Positions 25,852 to 34,109 of a stretch of DNA of 64,000 nucleotides are shown here, in pieces. The notes below the pieces were generated by a model. That model saw nothing but the letters and a program-made list of their open reading frames with translations. It was not told the DNA's origin and made no database searches. The DNA is from an uncultured bacterium. GTDB taxonomy: Bacteria; Elusimicrobiota; Elusimicrobia; Elusimicrobiales; Elusimicrobiaceae. Where the stretch lies: contig CASFFX010000003.1 in assembly GCA_949294085.1 (NCBI GenBank), forward strand, positions 186,001 through 250,000. The letters run 5' to 3'. The number at the start of each line of letters is the position of its first letter. Position 1 is the stretch's first letter. The position numbers and the translations under genes were made by a program.

Positions 25852-27483
25852 TTACGGTTTGGACACAAACGGCTTGCGGTCCGGTTGCTTTTCGGTGGGG
25901 ATTAATTCCACTTCGTCCACCAGCAGGGCCGGCGTGATGAGGCTGATGTTGCGCCAACCGACGTCCCGCGTGGGGACTACGGCCTCTTCCTGTCCGGCGG
26001 CCAAAATATCGCGCAGCGCGCGGGGGCCCAATTCGTCCGTTTTCATCCCGAACACCGCTTCGCGCCGGCCGTCCTTCGTGTAGAGGCGCTCGGCCAAATT
26101 CACGTCCGTTAAACCCGAAGACACGTCCCACACTACATAGCAATAATCCAACTCCAATTCCCGGCAGCGCTGGAGCAATTTTTCTTCCAGTGCTTCCTGC
26201 GAAAGCGGATTTTTGGCTTTCACAAACACATTGGTCAGCGCTTCGCGCGGGAGCGTGAAAAACGACATCCGCGCATGGCCATTACTCTTTTGGCCTTTGC
26301 CGTTGCTGCGGCGGGACTGCGGCAACTGCTTAAACTTGCCCGAAGCCACTAGCGTCAAATCCTGGGCGAGCACGCCTTCATCGTCCACCGGCGCAAACCC
26401 GGCCAGCGGCAACCCCTTATATTGGCGCAGCTGCGGCTTGTCGTACACTTCCACGCTGTTGCTCATCACGCGCAAATCCGTTTTATTGCGCAAGCTCCCC
26501 GCCGTAACGTCCGGGTCGGGCAGCAAGGGGGTCAGGTTGCTGACGTTTTTTACCAAATGCTGTTTGATAAACACAGCCGCCGGCTGCGGCATCAAAAGCA
26601 CCGGCCCCAGGTAGGGCTCGCCTTTTTTAGCCGTAAAAATTTGCTCGGCGCGGCGGAGCACCCGGCGGGTCTGCTCCTGCAGGGCGGCCGGATCCAGCGT
26701 AAAGTCCGCCGGGAGGGGCTGTCGGTCCGTCAGCGTTTCTTCGTAGCCTTGCTGATTGCGGAATTTCGCCTGCACCTGCACCCAGGAGGCCGGCAAGGTA
26801 TATTGGTAATGCCCGCCGTCGCTGTTTAAGTAATACAAATCCTGCTGCTGCAGGCAAATCCGCACGGAAAAATCTTCCATATACGGCACTTCTTTGCCTT
26901 GGGCGGACAACGTTTTCACCCACTCTTCCATTTGCTCGGTGGGCGCCGCGGGGAAAGGAACAATCGGTTCCACGAAAGACGCCTGCGGCGCACGGGCGAA
27001 ATCCGTCCGCTCTTCCGTGATGTGCTTTTGGCGTTTATAGGTTTGTTTTTTCTCGTACACTTCCGAAGCCGCATTAAACCCTTCGTTGGTAATGTCCCAC
27101 AATTGGTGGCGGATACCCCAGTAACTTTTGGGCACGGAATAGGCGTGGACCGGTGCATATTCACTAGACGCGTCCTTAAACCCCATACTGTCGTTTTGGG
27201 GCGTGCCGGTAGCCACCACGGCCAAGGCCGACAGCGAATCCGTTGCGGGCATTTGGCTGTCCGTATGCAGCGCCCCCAGCGAAGCCGAAGCGCAGTAGGC
27301 ATGTCCTTCCGTCAGCTGATAAGCCACATAATACGGCTTGGGGCTGCCTTTTACCCGCAGTTTGGCAAGGGAACGGTCCATTTCGTCCTTCATCGCCCGG
27401 AAATACATATTGTCCGGCAGTTGGGCGGCGCCCAGCGCCAGGCCGGTAAAAAGGCATACGCTAAAAAGCAAAAATTTTTTCAT
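25852..27483 (-). CDS. Exported TldD/TldE-family protein lacking the metalloprotease site
   Basis: 543 residues: signal peptide (cleavage after LGAAQ), then a PmbA/TldD-like fold. The protein is clearly related to the upstream gene product: PPYYLAY-type opening (here KPYYVAYQL), the bar around residue 300, the LVASGKFK-LPQSRRSNG segment and the late ELELDYCYVVWD block. Where the partner has MAVFVHEVLGHRVEGH, this protein has AAVFIKQHLVKNV, so the zinc-binding HExxxH is destroyed. In the known cytoplasmic TldD/TldE protease only TldD carries this motif, so this is probably a TldE-like structural subunit. It starts with an ATGA overlap with the active partner. Confidence 0.8.
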   Translation of the reverse strand: MKKFLLFSVCLFTGLALGAAQLPDNMYFRAMKDEMDRSLAKLRVKGSPKPYYVAYQLTEGHAYCASASLGALHTDSQMPATDSLSALAVVATGTPQNDSMGFKDASSEYAPVHAYSVPKSYWGIRHQLWDITNEGFNAASEVYEKKQTYKRQKHITEERTDFARAPQASFVEPIVPFPAAPTEQMEEWVKTLSAQGKEVPYMEDFSVRICLQQQDLYYLNSDGGHYQYTLPASWVQVQAKFRNQQGYEETLTDRQPLPADFTLDPAALQEQTRRVLRRAEQIFTAKKGEPYLGPVLLMPQPAAVFIKQHLVKNVSNLTPLLPDPDVTAGSLRNKTDLRVMSNSVEVYDKPQLRQYKGLPLAGFAPVDDEGVLAQDLTLVASGKFKQLPQSRRSNGKGQKSNGHARMSFFTLPREALTNVFVKAKNPLSQEALEEKLLQRCRELELDYCYVVWDVSSGLTDVNLAERLYTKDGRREAVFGMKTDELGPRALRDILAAGQEEAVVPTRDVGWRNISLITPALLVDEVELIPTEKQPDRKPFVSKP

Positions 27484-29183
27484 TTTTTACCCCCTTTTTT
27501 CGCCGCGGAAGGAGGAGGCAGCAGCGGCGGTTTGGAGCTGCTTTTGCCGGTTTTTTCTATCTCCAGCGCTTCCAACAGCACGCTGGGCGCAATGGCCGAT
27601 ACGGGCACCCAGCCGGATTCGGCCCCGCAGCTCCCGTTGAATACGGCGTAATCGTCGGCCGCGGCCAGCACTTTATTAAAGCTTACCAGCGGCGTGCCCA
27701 CCATATCCGCCCCGCGCACGGCTTCTTTGCGGCCGTCGGGATAAATGCGGTACACCAGGGTCGGCTCCAGCTTAAATGCCTGGGGCCCGTAGGTGCTGGT
27801 TTGGGTAAATCCGCCGGATAAATCTTCTATGATAAATCCATACGGTTTGCCTTGCCGCTTAATTTCGGCCAGCAGCATTTCTTCCAGCTTTTCATACGGC
27901 ACCGTTTCGGAGGCAATCACCCGCGTATTGCCCATGCGGGCCACGGCGCGGTAGGCCATTTGGGAACGGCCGTGCCCGTTGGAAGCGGGAAAGCCGTGAA
28001 TCGGGCTGCTGCTCATCAAGAAATTTTCCAGCACGCCGTCCTTCACCAACACCACCGGCCGCGATTGGACGCCTTCGTCATCGTACTCGTAAAACCCGCG
28101 CAGCGGCACACCGTTAAAATACGCCAGGGTCGGGTCGTCCACAATGGTTAAAATGGGCGCCACCACGGGCTTGCCTACTTTATCGGTAAAGGTTTTGCCG
28201 AAGGAATCGTCCTTTTGGCGGTGTCCTTCCACGCGGTGGCCGAGCACTTCGTGCACAAAAACGGCCATGGCGCGGTTCTTCAAAATGGCGGGGGCGGTCA
28301 TGGGGTCCGCCTCCGGTGCTTGAGAAAGGGTTTGCAACTGGTTTATGGAATTTTGCACCGCGGCTAAAAATTCTTCGTCCGTGGGAAGTTCGCTTTCCTG
28401 GAGGACGTCGTAATTTTCCCCGCGGGTTAAGTAGAGGCCGTCCTCCGTCTGGCCTTGCAGCTGGAAAGACAGCCGGGCATACGCCACCGGCGTGCGCAGG
28501 CGGGTGCCTACGGAGTCCACAAAATAGCGGGAGCCTTCCTGCAGGGTAAACGAGAAAGAGCTGTCCAAAATAAAGTCCTTGCCCTGCACCAACTCCGACG
28601 CTTTTTTCAACAGTTTTTCCAGCCGTTCCTTGTCAAACGACAGCGGTGCCTGTGTGCGGCAATACACCGATTTGGGCGGGAATACAAAATCGTCCGAATT
28701 ATCGGCCCGCTTGGACGAGATCAAACTGTCCGCCAAGACGCGGCTGTAATCGGCCTGGGCCTGCTCGGCGGCGGATTGCGTCGCGCGCCACAGCGCGGTG
28801 CGGAAGGCTTTCCCTTCCCCGTCCAGGGCGGGCATTTCCTCCACCGGCACGGACCAATCATCCTGATTGGACTTGAGCACCCGCGTATTGTCCATTTGCG
28901 GGCTTCCGGCGCGGGCGGTTACCTTCAGCAAGTGCTGCGGCTGCGTCAGCTTCCACGCAATGCCCCCTTCCGCCATTTCTACTCCGCTGCCCGTTCCTTC
29001 CACATACGTATAGGCCAGGTAATAAATAGGCGGTTTTTGTTTTTTTAAGATTTTGAAATTGCGGTTTAACTCCTGCGCCAGCAGCTGCAAAGGCCGCTGC
29101 TGGGCGGCGTCGCACAGGCCGTCTGCATAGGCCGGTGCCAGCCCCCCCACCAGCCAAAAAATTGCCCAAAATACATGTTTCAT
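27480..29183 (-). CDS. Exported TldD-like metalloprotease with intact HExxxH
   Basis: 567 residues. A signal peptide (cleavage after AYADG) precedes a TldD/PmbA-family domain. The zinc site is intact in HEVLGHRVEGH near residue 300, and the family's late motif NGSCGAESGWVPVSAIAP is present close to the C-terminus. Known TldD/TldE complexes degrade unfolded peptides or trim modified peptides (microcin B17, CcdA) in the cytoplasm; an exported pair would work in the periplasm. The C-terminus is a Ser/Pro/Lys tail. AGGAGGGAC and an extended -10 promoter precede ATG 29183. Upstream is tRNA-Thr in divergent orientation. Confidence 0.87.
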   Translation of the reverse strand: MKHVFWAIFWLVGGLAPAYADGLCDAAQQRPLQLLAQELNRNFKILKKQKPPIYYLAYTYVEGTGSGVEMAEGGIAWKLTQPQHLLKVTARAGSPQMDNTRVLKSNQDDWSVPVEEMPALDGEGKAFRTALWRATQSAAEQAQADYSRVLADSLISSKRADNSDDFVFPPKSVYCRTQAPLSFDKERLEKLLKKASELVQGKDFILDSSFSFTLQEGSRYFVDSVGTRLRTPVAYARLSFQLQGQTEDGLYLTRGENYDVLQESELPTDEEFLAAVQNSINQLQTLSQAPEADPMTAPAILKNRAMAVFVHEVLGHRVEGHRQKDDSFGKTFTDKVGKPVVAPILTIVDDPTLAYFNGVPLRGFYEYDDEGVQSRPVVLVKDGVLENFLMSSSPIHGFPASNGHGRSQMAYRAVARMGNTRVIASETVPYEKLEEMLLAEIKRQGKPYGFIIEDLSGGFTQTSTYGPQAFKLEPTLVYRIYPDGRKEAVRGADMVGTPLVSFNKVLAAADDYAVFNGSCGAESGWVPVSAIAPSVLLEALEIEKTGKSSSKPPLLPPPSAAKKGGKK

Positions 29184-29200
29184 AGGTCCCTCCTGTGTTC

Positions 29201-29209
29201 ATTTTACCA
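29201..29209 (-). promoter_or_regulatory. Extended -10 promoter of the exported TldD/TldE-like pair
   Basis: TGGTAAAAT on the minus strand, about 17 bases before ATG 29183. It lies back to back with the tRNA promoter. Confidence 0.6.
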
Positions 29210-29218
29210 TAAAGAAAA

Positions 29219-29247
29219 TTGGAGGCAAAGGTAAAAAATGGTAAGAT
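29219..29247 (+). promoter_or_regulatory. Promoter of tRNA-Thr
   Basis: TTGGAG, a 17-base spacer, then TAAGAT; predicted start about nine bases before the mature tRNA. Confidence 0.65.
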
Positions 29248-29262
29248 ATTAGTGCTTCTTGC

Positions 29263-29335
29263 GCCGAGGTAGCTCAACTGGCAGAGCAACGGTTTTGTAA
29301 ACCGTAGGTTGTGGGTTCGATTCCCATCCTCGGCT
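29263..29335 (+). tRNA. tRNA-Thr (anticodon UGU)
   Basis: The acceptor stem GCCGAGG pairs with CCTCGGC, the D arm contains AGCTCAACTGGCAGAGC, and the anticodon stem ACGGT/ACCGT encloses TTTGTAA with anticodon TGT, reading ACA. The T arm holds GTGGG-TTCGATT-CCCAT. Discriminator base is T. No CCA is encoded; the sequence runs straight into T residues, so CCA must be added after transcription. Confidence 0.96.
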
Positions 29336-29340
29336 TTTTT

Positions 29341-29362
29341 GCCGCCCGCGGGCGGTTTTTTT
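29341..29362 (+). terminator. Terminator of tRNA-Thr
   Basis: CCGCC-CGCG-GGCGG hairpin followed by a run of seven T. Confidence 0.82.
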
Positions 29363-29379
29363 ATTTTAGGCTCCCAAAC

Positions 29380-29388
29380 TGATATAAT
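29380..29388 (+). promoter_or_regulatory. Extended -10 promoter of the TerC-family gene
   Basis: TGA plus perfect TATAAT, predicting a leader of about 30 bases before ATG 29425. Confidence 0.65.
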
Positions 29389-29424
29389 GAAGTATCCTTT
29401 TATTGATGGAGAAAAACGAGAAGA

Positions 29425-30360
29425 ATGGAACCTGTAACTACGACTGTATCCGTCGCCATGTGGATTGCGTTTTGGGTAATCGTGCTGGCGGCGTTATTTA
29501 TTGATTTGGCCGTGCTCAACAAACACCACGGCAAGGTAAGCATTAAAGAAGCGGGCGTGATGGTGTGCGCCTGGGTATCGCTGGCGGCGTTGTTCGGCGG
29601 GGCGATTTGGCTGGTGGAAGGACCGCGCCACGCGCTGGAATTCTACACAGGCTACGTGCTGGAATATTCGCTGTCTGTGGACAATATGTTCGTGTTTATC
29701 ATGATTTTCAGCTACTTTGCCATCCCGCATAACTTGCAGCCCAAGGCGCTGTTGTGGGGTATTTTGGGGGCGGTAGTCCTGCGGTTTATCTTCATTTTCC
29801 TGGGCGTAAAGCTGATTTCCATGTTCTCTTGGACGATTTACGTCTTTGGCGCGCTGCTGATTTTTACCGCATCCAAAATGCTGCTGCAGAAAGAGGACGA
29901 TAATTTTGACCCCAGCCAATCGTTCATCCTAAAAGTGCTCAAAAAATTCATGCCGCTTAAAACCGATTACCACGGCGAAAACTTCTTTACGCTGGAAAAT
30001 GCCAAATACTACGCCACCCCGCTTTTCGCGGCGGTGTTGGTGATTGAAATGTCGGACTTGATTTTTGCGGTGGATTCTATCCCGGCGGTACTTTCCATCA
30101 CGCAGGATACGTTTTTGGTGTACTCGTCCAACATTTTTGCCATCATCGGGCTGCGCTCGCTGTATTTCTTGCTGTCGGGCATGGCGGGCAAATTCCCGTA
30201 TCTAAAGTACGGCATTTCGGTCATCTTGTTCTTTGTGGGTATTAAAATGCTCATTTCGCATTATTTCAAAATCCCGGTTACGGCCTCGCTGGGCGTGATT
30301 GTGGGAATTTTGGCCCTGTCCATTTTGGCCAGCAAATTTTTCCCGCCCAAGGAAGCATAA
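29425..30360 (+). CDS. TerC/Alx-family integral membrane protein
   Basis: 311 residues with about nine membrane helices. The family signature is clear: LEYSLSVDNMFVFIMIFSYF with its two acidic/Asn residues in helix 3, and the repeat EMSDLIFAVDSIPAVL in the second half, which carry the acidic residues thought to bind metal. Members (Alx, TerC) are linked to manganese homeostasis and metalation of exported proteins. The 30-base leader is too short for a yybP-ykoY manganese riboswitch, so regulation of that type is unlikely here. GGAG is present upstream but far from the start; GAGAAG lies just before the ATG. Confidence 0.93.
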   Translation: MEPVTTTVSVAMWIAFWVIVLAALFIDLAVLNKHHGKVSIKEAGVMVCAWVSLAALFGGAIWLVEGPRHALEFYTGYVLEYSLSVDNMFVFIMIFSYFAIPHNLQPKALLWGILGAVVLRFIFIFLGVKLISMFSWTIYVFGALLIFTASKMLLQKEDDNFDPSQSFILKVLKKFMPLKTDYHGENFFTLENAKYYATPLFAAVLVIEMSDLIFAVDSIPAVLSITQDTFLVYSSNIFAIIGLRSLYFLLSGMAGKFPYLKYGISVILFFVGIKMLISHYFKIPVTASLGVIVGILALSILASKFFPPKEA

Positions 30361-30363
30361 GGC

Positions 30364-30393
30364 TGGACAGAGCGGACTTTTATTTACTAGAAT
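30364..30393 (+). promoter_or_regulatory. Promoter of rpmB
   Basis: TGGACA, an 18-base spacer, then TAGAAT: one of the few promoters here with a good -35 element. Predicted leader about 33 bases. Confidence 0.6.
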
Positions 30394-30432
30394 ATAAGGA
30401 CCAAATTTAATTCAGTTATAAGGAAGGCAACT

Positions 30433-30627
30433 ATGGCGTATAAATGTGCAGTGTGCGGCAAAGCCCCGGTATCCGGCGGCTCCTACAGCCACTCTAACTT
30501 AAGAACCAAAAGAAGCTTCAAACCGAACCTCCAGAAGCAGAAAGTGGTCTTGGACGGCAAAACCCAGACCGCGTACGTTTGCACCGGCTGCATCAAAAGC
30601 GGTTTGGCAAAAAGACCTACCAAATAA
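30433..30627 (+). CDS. rpmB: 50S ribosomal protein bL28
   Basis: 64 residues. The zinc-binding form is recognisable from two CxxC pairs (CAVCG and CTGC) framing SHSNLRTKRSFKPNLQ, the bL28 core. AAGGAAGG precedes the ATG. It is a single-gene unit with its own promoter and terminator, as is common for this gene. Confidence 0.97.
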   Translation: MAYKCAVCGKAPVSGGSYSHSNLRTKRSFKPNLQKQKVVLDGKTQTAYVCTGCIKSGLAKRPTK

Positions 30628-30648
30628 GTTATCTTTTTTGGATGAAAC

Positions 30649-30682
30649 AGCCCGTGCTTATTCCTTAGTGCGGGCTTTTTTA
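30649..30682 (+). terminator. Intrinsic terminator after rpmB
   Basis: AGCCCG and CGGGCT close a long loop and are followed by TTTTT. It may be leaky, because no clear promoter is seen for bamA, whose start codon is about 30 bases downstream. Confidence 0.7.
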
Positions 30683-30711
30683 TTAAAACCACCGAAAAGG
30701 GGAGGATTGCT

Positions 30712-33072
30712 TTGTCCAAGCGTTTGGCTCTGCTCGTTTTAACCGGATTACTGGCCGTTTCGTACGCGCGCGCGGAAGAACCCGCCGCGCAGGAAATAGA
30801 CCCTAACGGCCCGTGGATGATTTGCGACGTAGCCGTGGACGGATTGAAAAACATCCGCTCCAAAACCGTGACCAAAGCCGCCCACGCAAAAAAAGGCGAA
30901 CTGTACGAACGCTTTACCATCTCCGAGGACATCCACGATATCTCCGCCCTGGGCAATTTTGACCAGGTGGAGATAGACATCTCCCCCATGGACGGCACGC
31001 GCGTACCGAAAGACGAGCGCGACGCCTACCCCTGCCACCGCCTGACGTACATCGTGCAGGAAAAACCGATTTTTGACCGTCTGACCTACGAAGGCCGCAA
31101 ACACTTGGGCAAAGGCGCCATCACCCAGGCGATGACGCTCAAACTCAAAGACCCGTTCAACGAAGCCAAGCTGGAGGCGGACCTGGACCGCATCAAAGCC
31201 AAATACGCCGAAAAAGGCTACATCAGCGCGGACGTGAAATACGAACTGACCCACGACGAAAAACTGGGCGTAGTTTATGTAAAGCTGCTGATTAACGAAG
31301 GCGAACGCGTGCGGGTGCAAGCCGTCCACTTTAACGGGGAAGCGACCGAACTGCCTACGGAAAAAATCCTCAAAAAAGCCTCCAACCGCCCGGGCAAAGT
31401 ATTCAAACCGCAAAACCTGCAGAAGGATTGGGTCAAAATGATTCTCTACGGGCGCAACAAAGGCTATTCCGAATTCAATCTTTCGGCCCCGCAGGTGGAA
31501 ATGAACGACGCCAAAACCGAAGTTGCCCTGACGTACGACATTACCGAGGGCGAAAAGGTAAACTTCGGCACCGTTTCGTTTGAAGGCAACAACGTGTTTA
31601 CGCCGGAAGAATTGCAAAAGCAGGTCTATTTCCGCGACGGGCACCTCTACAACCAAAAAGATTTTGACGACACCATCACCGCCATCCAGGAACAATACGC
31701 CAACAAAGGCTACCTGCAAGTGCGCGTGAACCCCTTAAAAAACATTGAAAACGGCAAATTAAATATTACGTTTGACATTGCCGAAGGCCACATTTTCTAC
31801 ATTGACCACGTGGACGTTACCGGCTACCAAAACACCAAAAAGTACGTCTTTACGCGGGAACTTTCCATCCACCCCGGCGATCTGTACGATAACGAAAAAA
31901 TCCGCCGCAGCCAAACCAAAATTTTGAATTTAGGCTTTGTAAACGACGTACAAATAGACCTCCAGCCCACCGCCGACCCGCAAAAAGTGGACCTGGGCTT
32001 CAACATCGCGGAAGGCCGCCCGGGTATGTTTACGGCCGGGCTGGCGATGAGCTCCATGGACGGGCTGTACGGCGAAGTGTCCATCAACCACATGAACCTA
32101 TTCGGGCGGGCGCAGCGGCTTTCGCTGCGGACGTTGTTCGGTAAAGAAATTTTGGATTACACCGTCAGCTGGTCCACCCCGTGGATTTACGACAAGCCCA
32201 CGTCTTTGGGCGTGGATTTGTTCAACACCCGCCGCTACCGCTCGTTTGCCACGGAAAACCAAGCTTATACCGAAAAACGCCTGGGCGGACGCATCAAAGT
32301 AGGCCCGCGCTTTAACGACGATATTTACCAGCTTTCGTTCGGCTATTCGTTTGAAAACATTGATATTTACGATATTGATGAATTGTTTATCTGCCAACCG
32401 GGGCAGGATCCGTCCACCTGTATTGCCAAAGGGGACACGAATATGTCCACCTTCAGCGTAGATTTTGCCGTGGACACGCGCGACAACATCTGGGACCCCA
32501 CCCGCGGCTGGCGCAACTCCATCGGGCTGGCGTTGGCCGGCGGACCGATTGGGGGCGATTTGGATTTGTGGTACTTAAACGCGCGCTCTATTTTTAACCA
32601 CACGGTTTGGAACGTGGGCGGCAACTATCCGATTGTGTTTGTCTTGTCCAACAAAATCGGCTCCGTGCAGGCCTACGGCCGCACCAAAGAAGTGCCGCCT
32701 TATGAAAAATTCTTCTTGGGCGGGGCGGACACCATCCGCGGTTACGACCGCGCGGGCGAAGTGGGCCCCGAATACGGCGGCGATATGTACTACGTGATGA
32801 ACGCGGAACTGCGCTTTCCGCTGGCCCGCGAAGGCCGGCGCAATATGGCGCAGCTGGCGTTCTTCTTTGACTTGGGCAACTCGTGGAACAAGTTTGACGA
32901 TTTGGAATTTTCGCTGGGCCCGGGGGTCAACCAGTTCAAGGCCGGCGTAGGCGTGGGCCTGCGGTTTACGACGCCCTCGCTGCCGATTCGCATTGACTGG
33001 GGGTACGGCCTCAACCATAAGTCCAACGAGGACCGCTCCCATTTCTACTTCAACATCTCTAACATGATGTAG
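30712..33072 (+). CDS. bamA: Outer membrane protein assembly factor BamA
   Basis: BamA inserts beta-barrel proteins into the outer membrane. The 786 residues comprise a signal peptide, about five POTRA domains (residues 35-430) and a C-terminal Omp85 barrel with the NLFGRAQRLSL, LGGADTIRGYD and FFDLGNSWN motifs. The start is TTG 30712, supported by GGGGAGG seven bases upstream and a correct signal peptide; no ATG fits. The protein ends FYFNISNMM rather than in an aromatic residue, slightly unusual for a BAM substrate. It opens a BAM/lipid A operon that runs to lpxI. Confidence 0.95.
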   Translation: MSKRLALLVLTGLLAVSYARAEEPAAQEIDPNGPWMICDVAVDGLKNIRSKTVTKAAHAKKGELYERFTISEDIHDISALGNFDQVEIDISPMDGTRVPKDERDAYPCHRLTYIVQEKPIFDRLTYEGRKHLGKGAITQAMTLKLKDPFNEAKLEADLDRIKAKYAEKGYISADVKYELTHDEKLGVVYVKLLINEGERVRVQAVHFNGEATELPTEKILKKASNRPGKVFKPQNLQKDWVKMILYGRNKGYSEFNLSAPQVEMNDAKTEVALTYDITEGEKVNFGTVSFEGNNVFTPEELQKQVYFRDGHLYNQKDFDDTITAIQEQYANKGYLQVRVNPLKNIENGKLNITFDIAEGHIFYIDHVDVTGYQNTKKYVFTRELSIHPGDLYDNEKIRRSQTKILNLGFVNDVQIDLQPTADPQKVDLGFNIAEGRPGMFTAGLAMSSMDGLYGEVSINHMNLFGRAQRLSLRTLFGKEILDYTVSWSTPWIYDKPTSLGVDLFNTRRYRSFATENQAYTEKRLGGRIKVGPRFNDDIYQLSFGYSFENIDIYDIDELFICQPGQDPSTCIAKGDTNMSTFSVDFAVDTRDNIWDPTRGWRNSIGLALAGGPIGGDLDLWYLNARSIFNHTVWNVGGNYPIVFVLSNKIGSVQAYGRTKEVPPYEKFFLGGADTIRGYDRAGEVGPEYGGDMYYVMNAELRFPLAREGRRNMAQLAFFFDLGNSWNKFDDLEFSLGPGVNQFKAGVGVGLRFTTPSLPIRIDWGYGLNHKSNEDRSHFYFNISNMM

Positions 33073-33079
33073 GAGAGAT

Positions 33080-34099
33080 ATGAAAAAAGTTTGGCTGTTT
33101 CTGCTGGCTTTGAGTTTAGCGGCGCCGGTATTTGCGCAAGAAACGTCTTCGGAGGCTTTGTCTCCCGAAGAAGCCGCCGCCGTGGCCGCCATTTTGGCCA
33201 AAAACGCCGCCCAACAGCCCGCCGCCCCGGCAGATGACAAAATCGTCCTGCCGGAAGAGACCAAAAAACAAGCGTTTGACGAGGTCAATCCGCCGCAGAA
33301 AGAACAACAGCCCGCCGAAACGGCGCCCCAGCCGCAGCAGGAGGCTCCGGCCGCCCAAACGCAGGGGCAGCCCTCGGCCGCCGCCCCCGCCGGCATGCCA
33401 CAGGCCCCCGCCGCGGACGCCACGGCCTCCGACGAGGAAGAAACCGACGAACCGACCCCGGCAAAATGCCTGACCGTGGCCTTTATTGACATTGACGAAG
33501 CCTTTAACGAGCACCCCCGCACGATTGCGGTTAAAGAGCAAATCCGGCTGAAAATTTTGTCCAAAGAAGAAGAAGTGCGCGGGGCCAAGGAATTGATAGA
33601 CGTGCTGGAAGCGGAAAACAAACAGCTGGCCACCCAGGTACGGGAGCTGAAACCGTTTTACGAGCGGATTGTGGTGGAACCGCAGCCGCTGCTGCCCAAA
33701 ATAGAAGAAAAAGCCGACTCGCTTTTGCTGGGCAATCTGCTGAACCGGCTGACGTTTTCGGGAGCGGAAATTTTATCCACCAGCCCGCTCAACACGCCGG
33801 CCGAGTTGGATGATTTGACGGCGCGGATTGCTTCCAACAAAAAAATCATTGCGGAGCGGAGCTTTTTTATTGATAATTATAAATATACCACCCGCGAAGA
33901 AATTTTGAAGTTGGAAAAGAAAGAAGTAAACGAAATTTTGAAGGATATTTACACGGAAATAAAATCCTTTGCCAAAAAAAGAAACGTAGGCGCCATCGTG
34001 CGCAAAGACGAAGTTTTGTACGGGGAAAAGCCCGTCAACGTTACAAAGGACTTTATCAACCGCTTAAAAAAATCTAAAAAATACCGCAAACGCGGTTAG
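33080..34099 (+). CDS. skp: Skp/OmpH-family periplasmic chaperone with Pro/Ala-rich extension
   Basis: Skp holds unfolded outer-membrane proteins in the periplasm. The conserved part begins near residue 130 (TVAFIDIDEAFNEHP), continues as a long coiled coil, and ends with the family's GAIVRKDEVLYGEKPVNVTKDF motif. Between the signal peptide (cleavage after VFAQ) and this core lie about 100 residues of Pro, Ala, Gln and Glu, absent from standard Skp (about 140-160 residues in total). The core itself is also longer. The bamA-skp-lpxD order is classical and supports the call. GGAGAGAT precedes the start. Confidence 0.87.
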   Translation: MKKVWLFLLALSLAAPVFAQETSSEALSPEEAAAVAAILAKNAAQQPAAPADDKIVLPEETKKQAFDEVNPPQKEQQPAETAPQPQQEAPAAQTQGQPSAAAPAGMPQAPAADATASDEEETDEPTPAKCLTVAFIDIDEAFNEHPRTIAVKEQIRLKILSKEEEVRGAKELIDVLEAENKQLATQVRELKPFYERIVVEPQPLLPKIEEKADSLLLGNLLNRLTFSGAEILSTSPLNTPAELDDLTARIASNKKIIAERSFFIDNYKYTTREEILKLEKKEVNEILKDIYTEIKSFAKKRNVGAIVRKDEVLYGEKPVNVTKDFINRLKKSKKYRKRG

Positions 34100-34109
34100 A
34101 GGATTGCCT

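Noticed and set aside
29389..29424. Manganese (yybP-ykoY) riboswitch before the TerC-family gene
   Set aside because: The predicted leader is only about 30 bases and the conserved loops are not visible.
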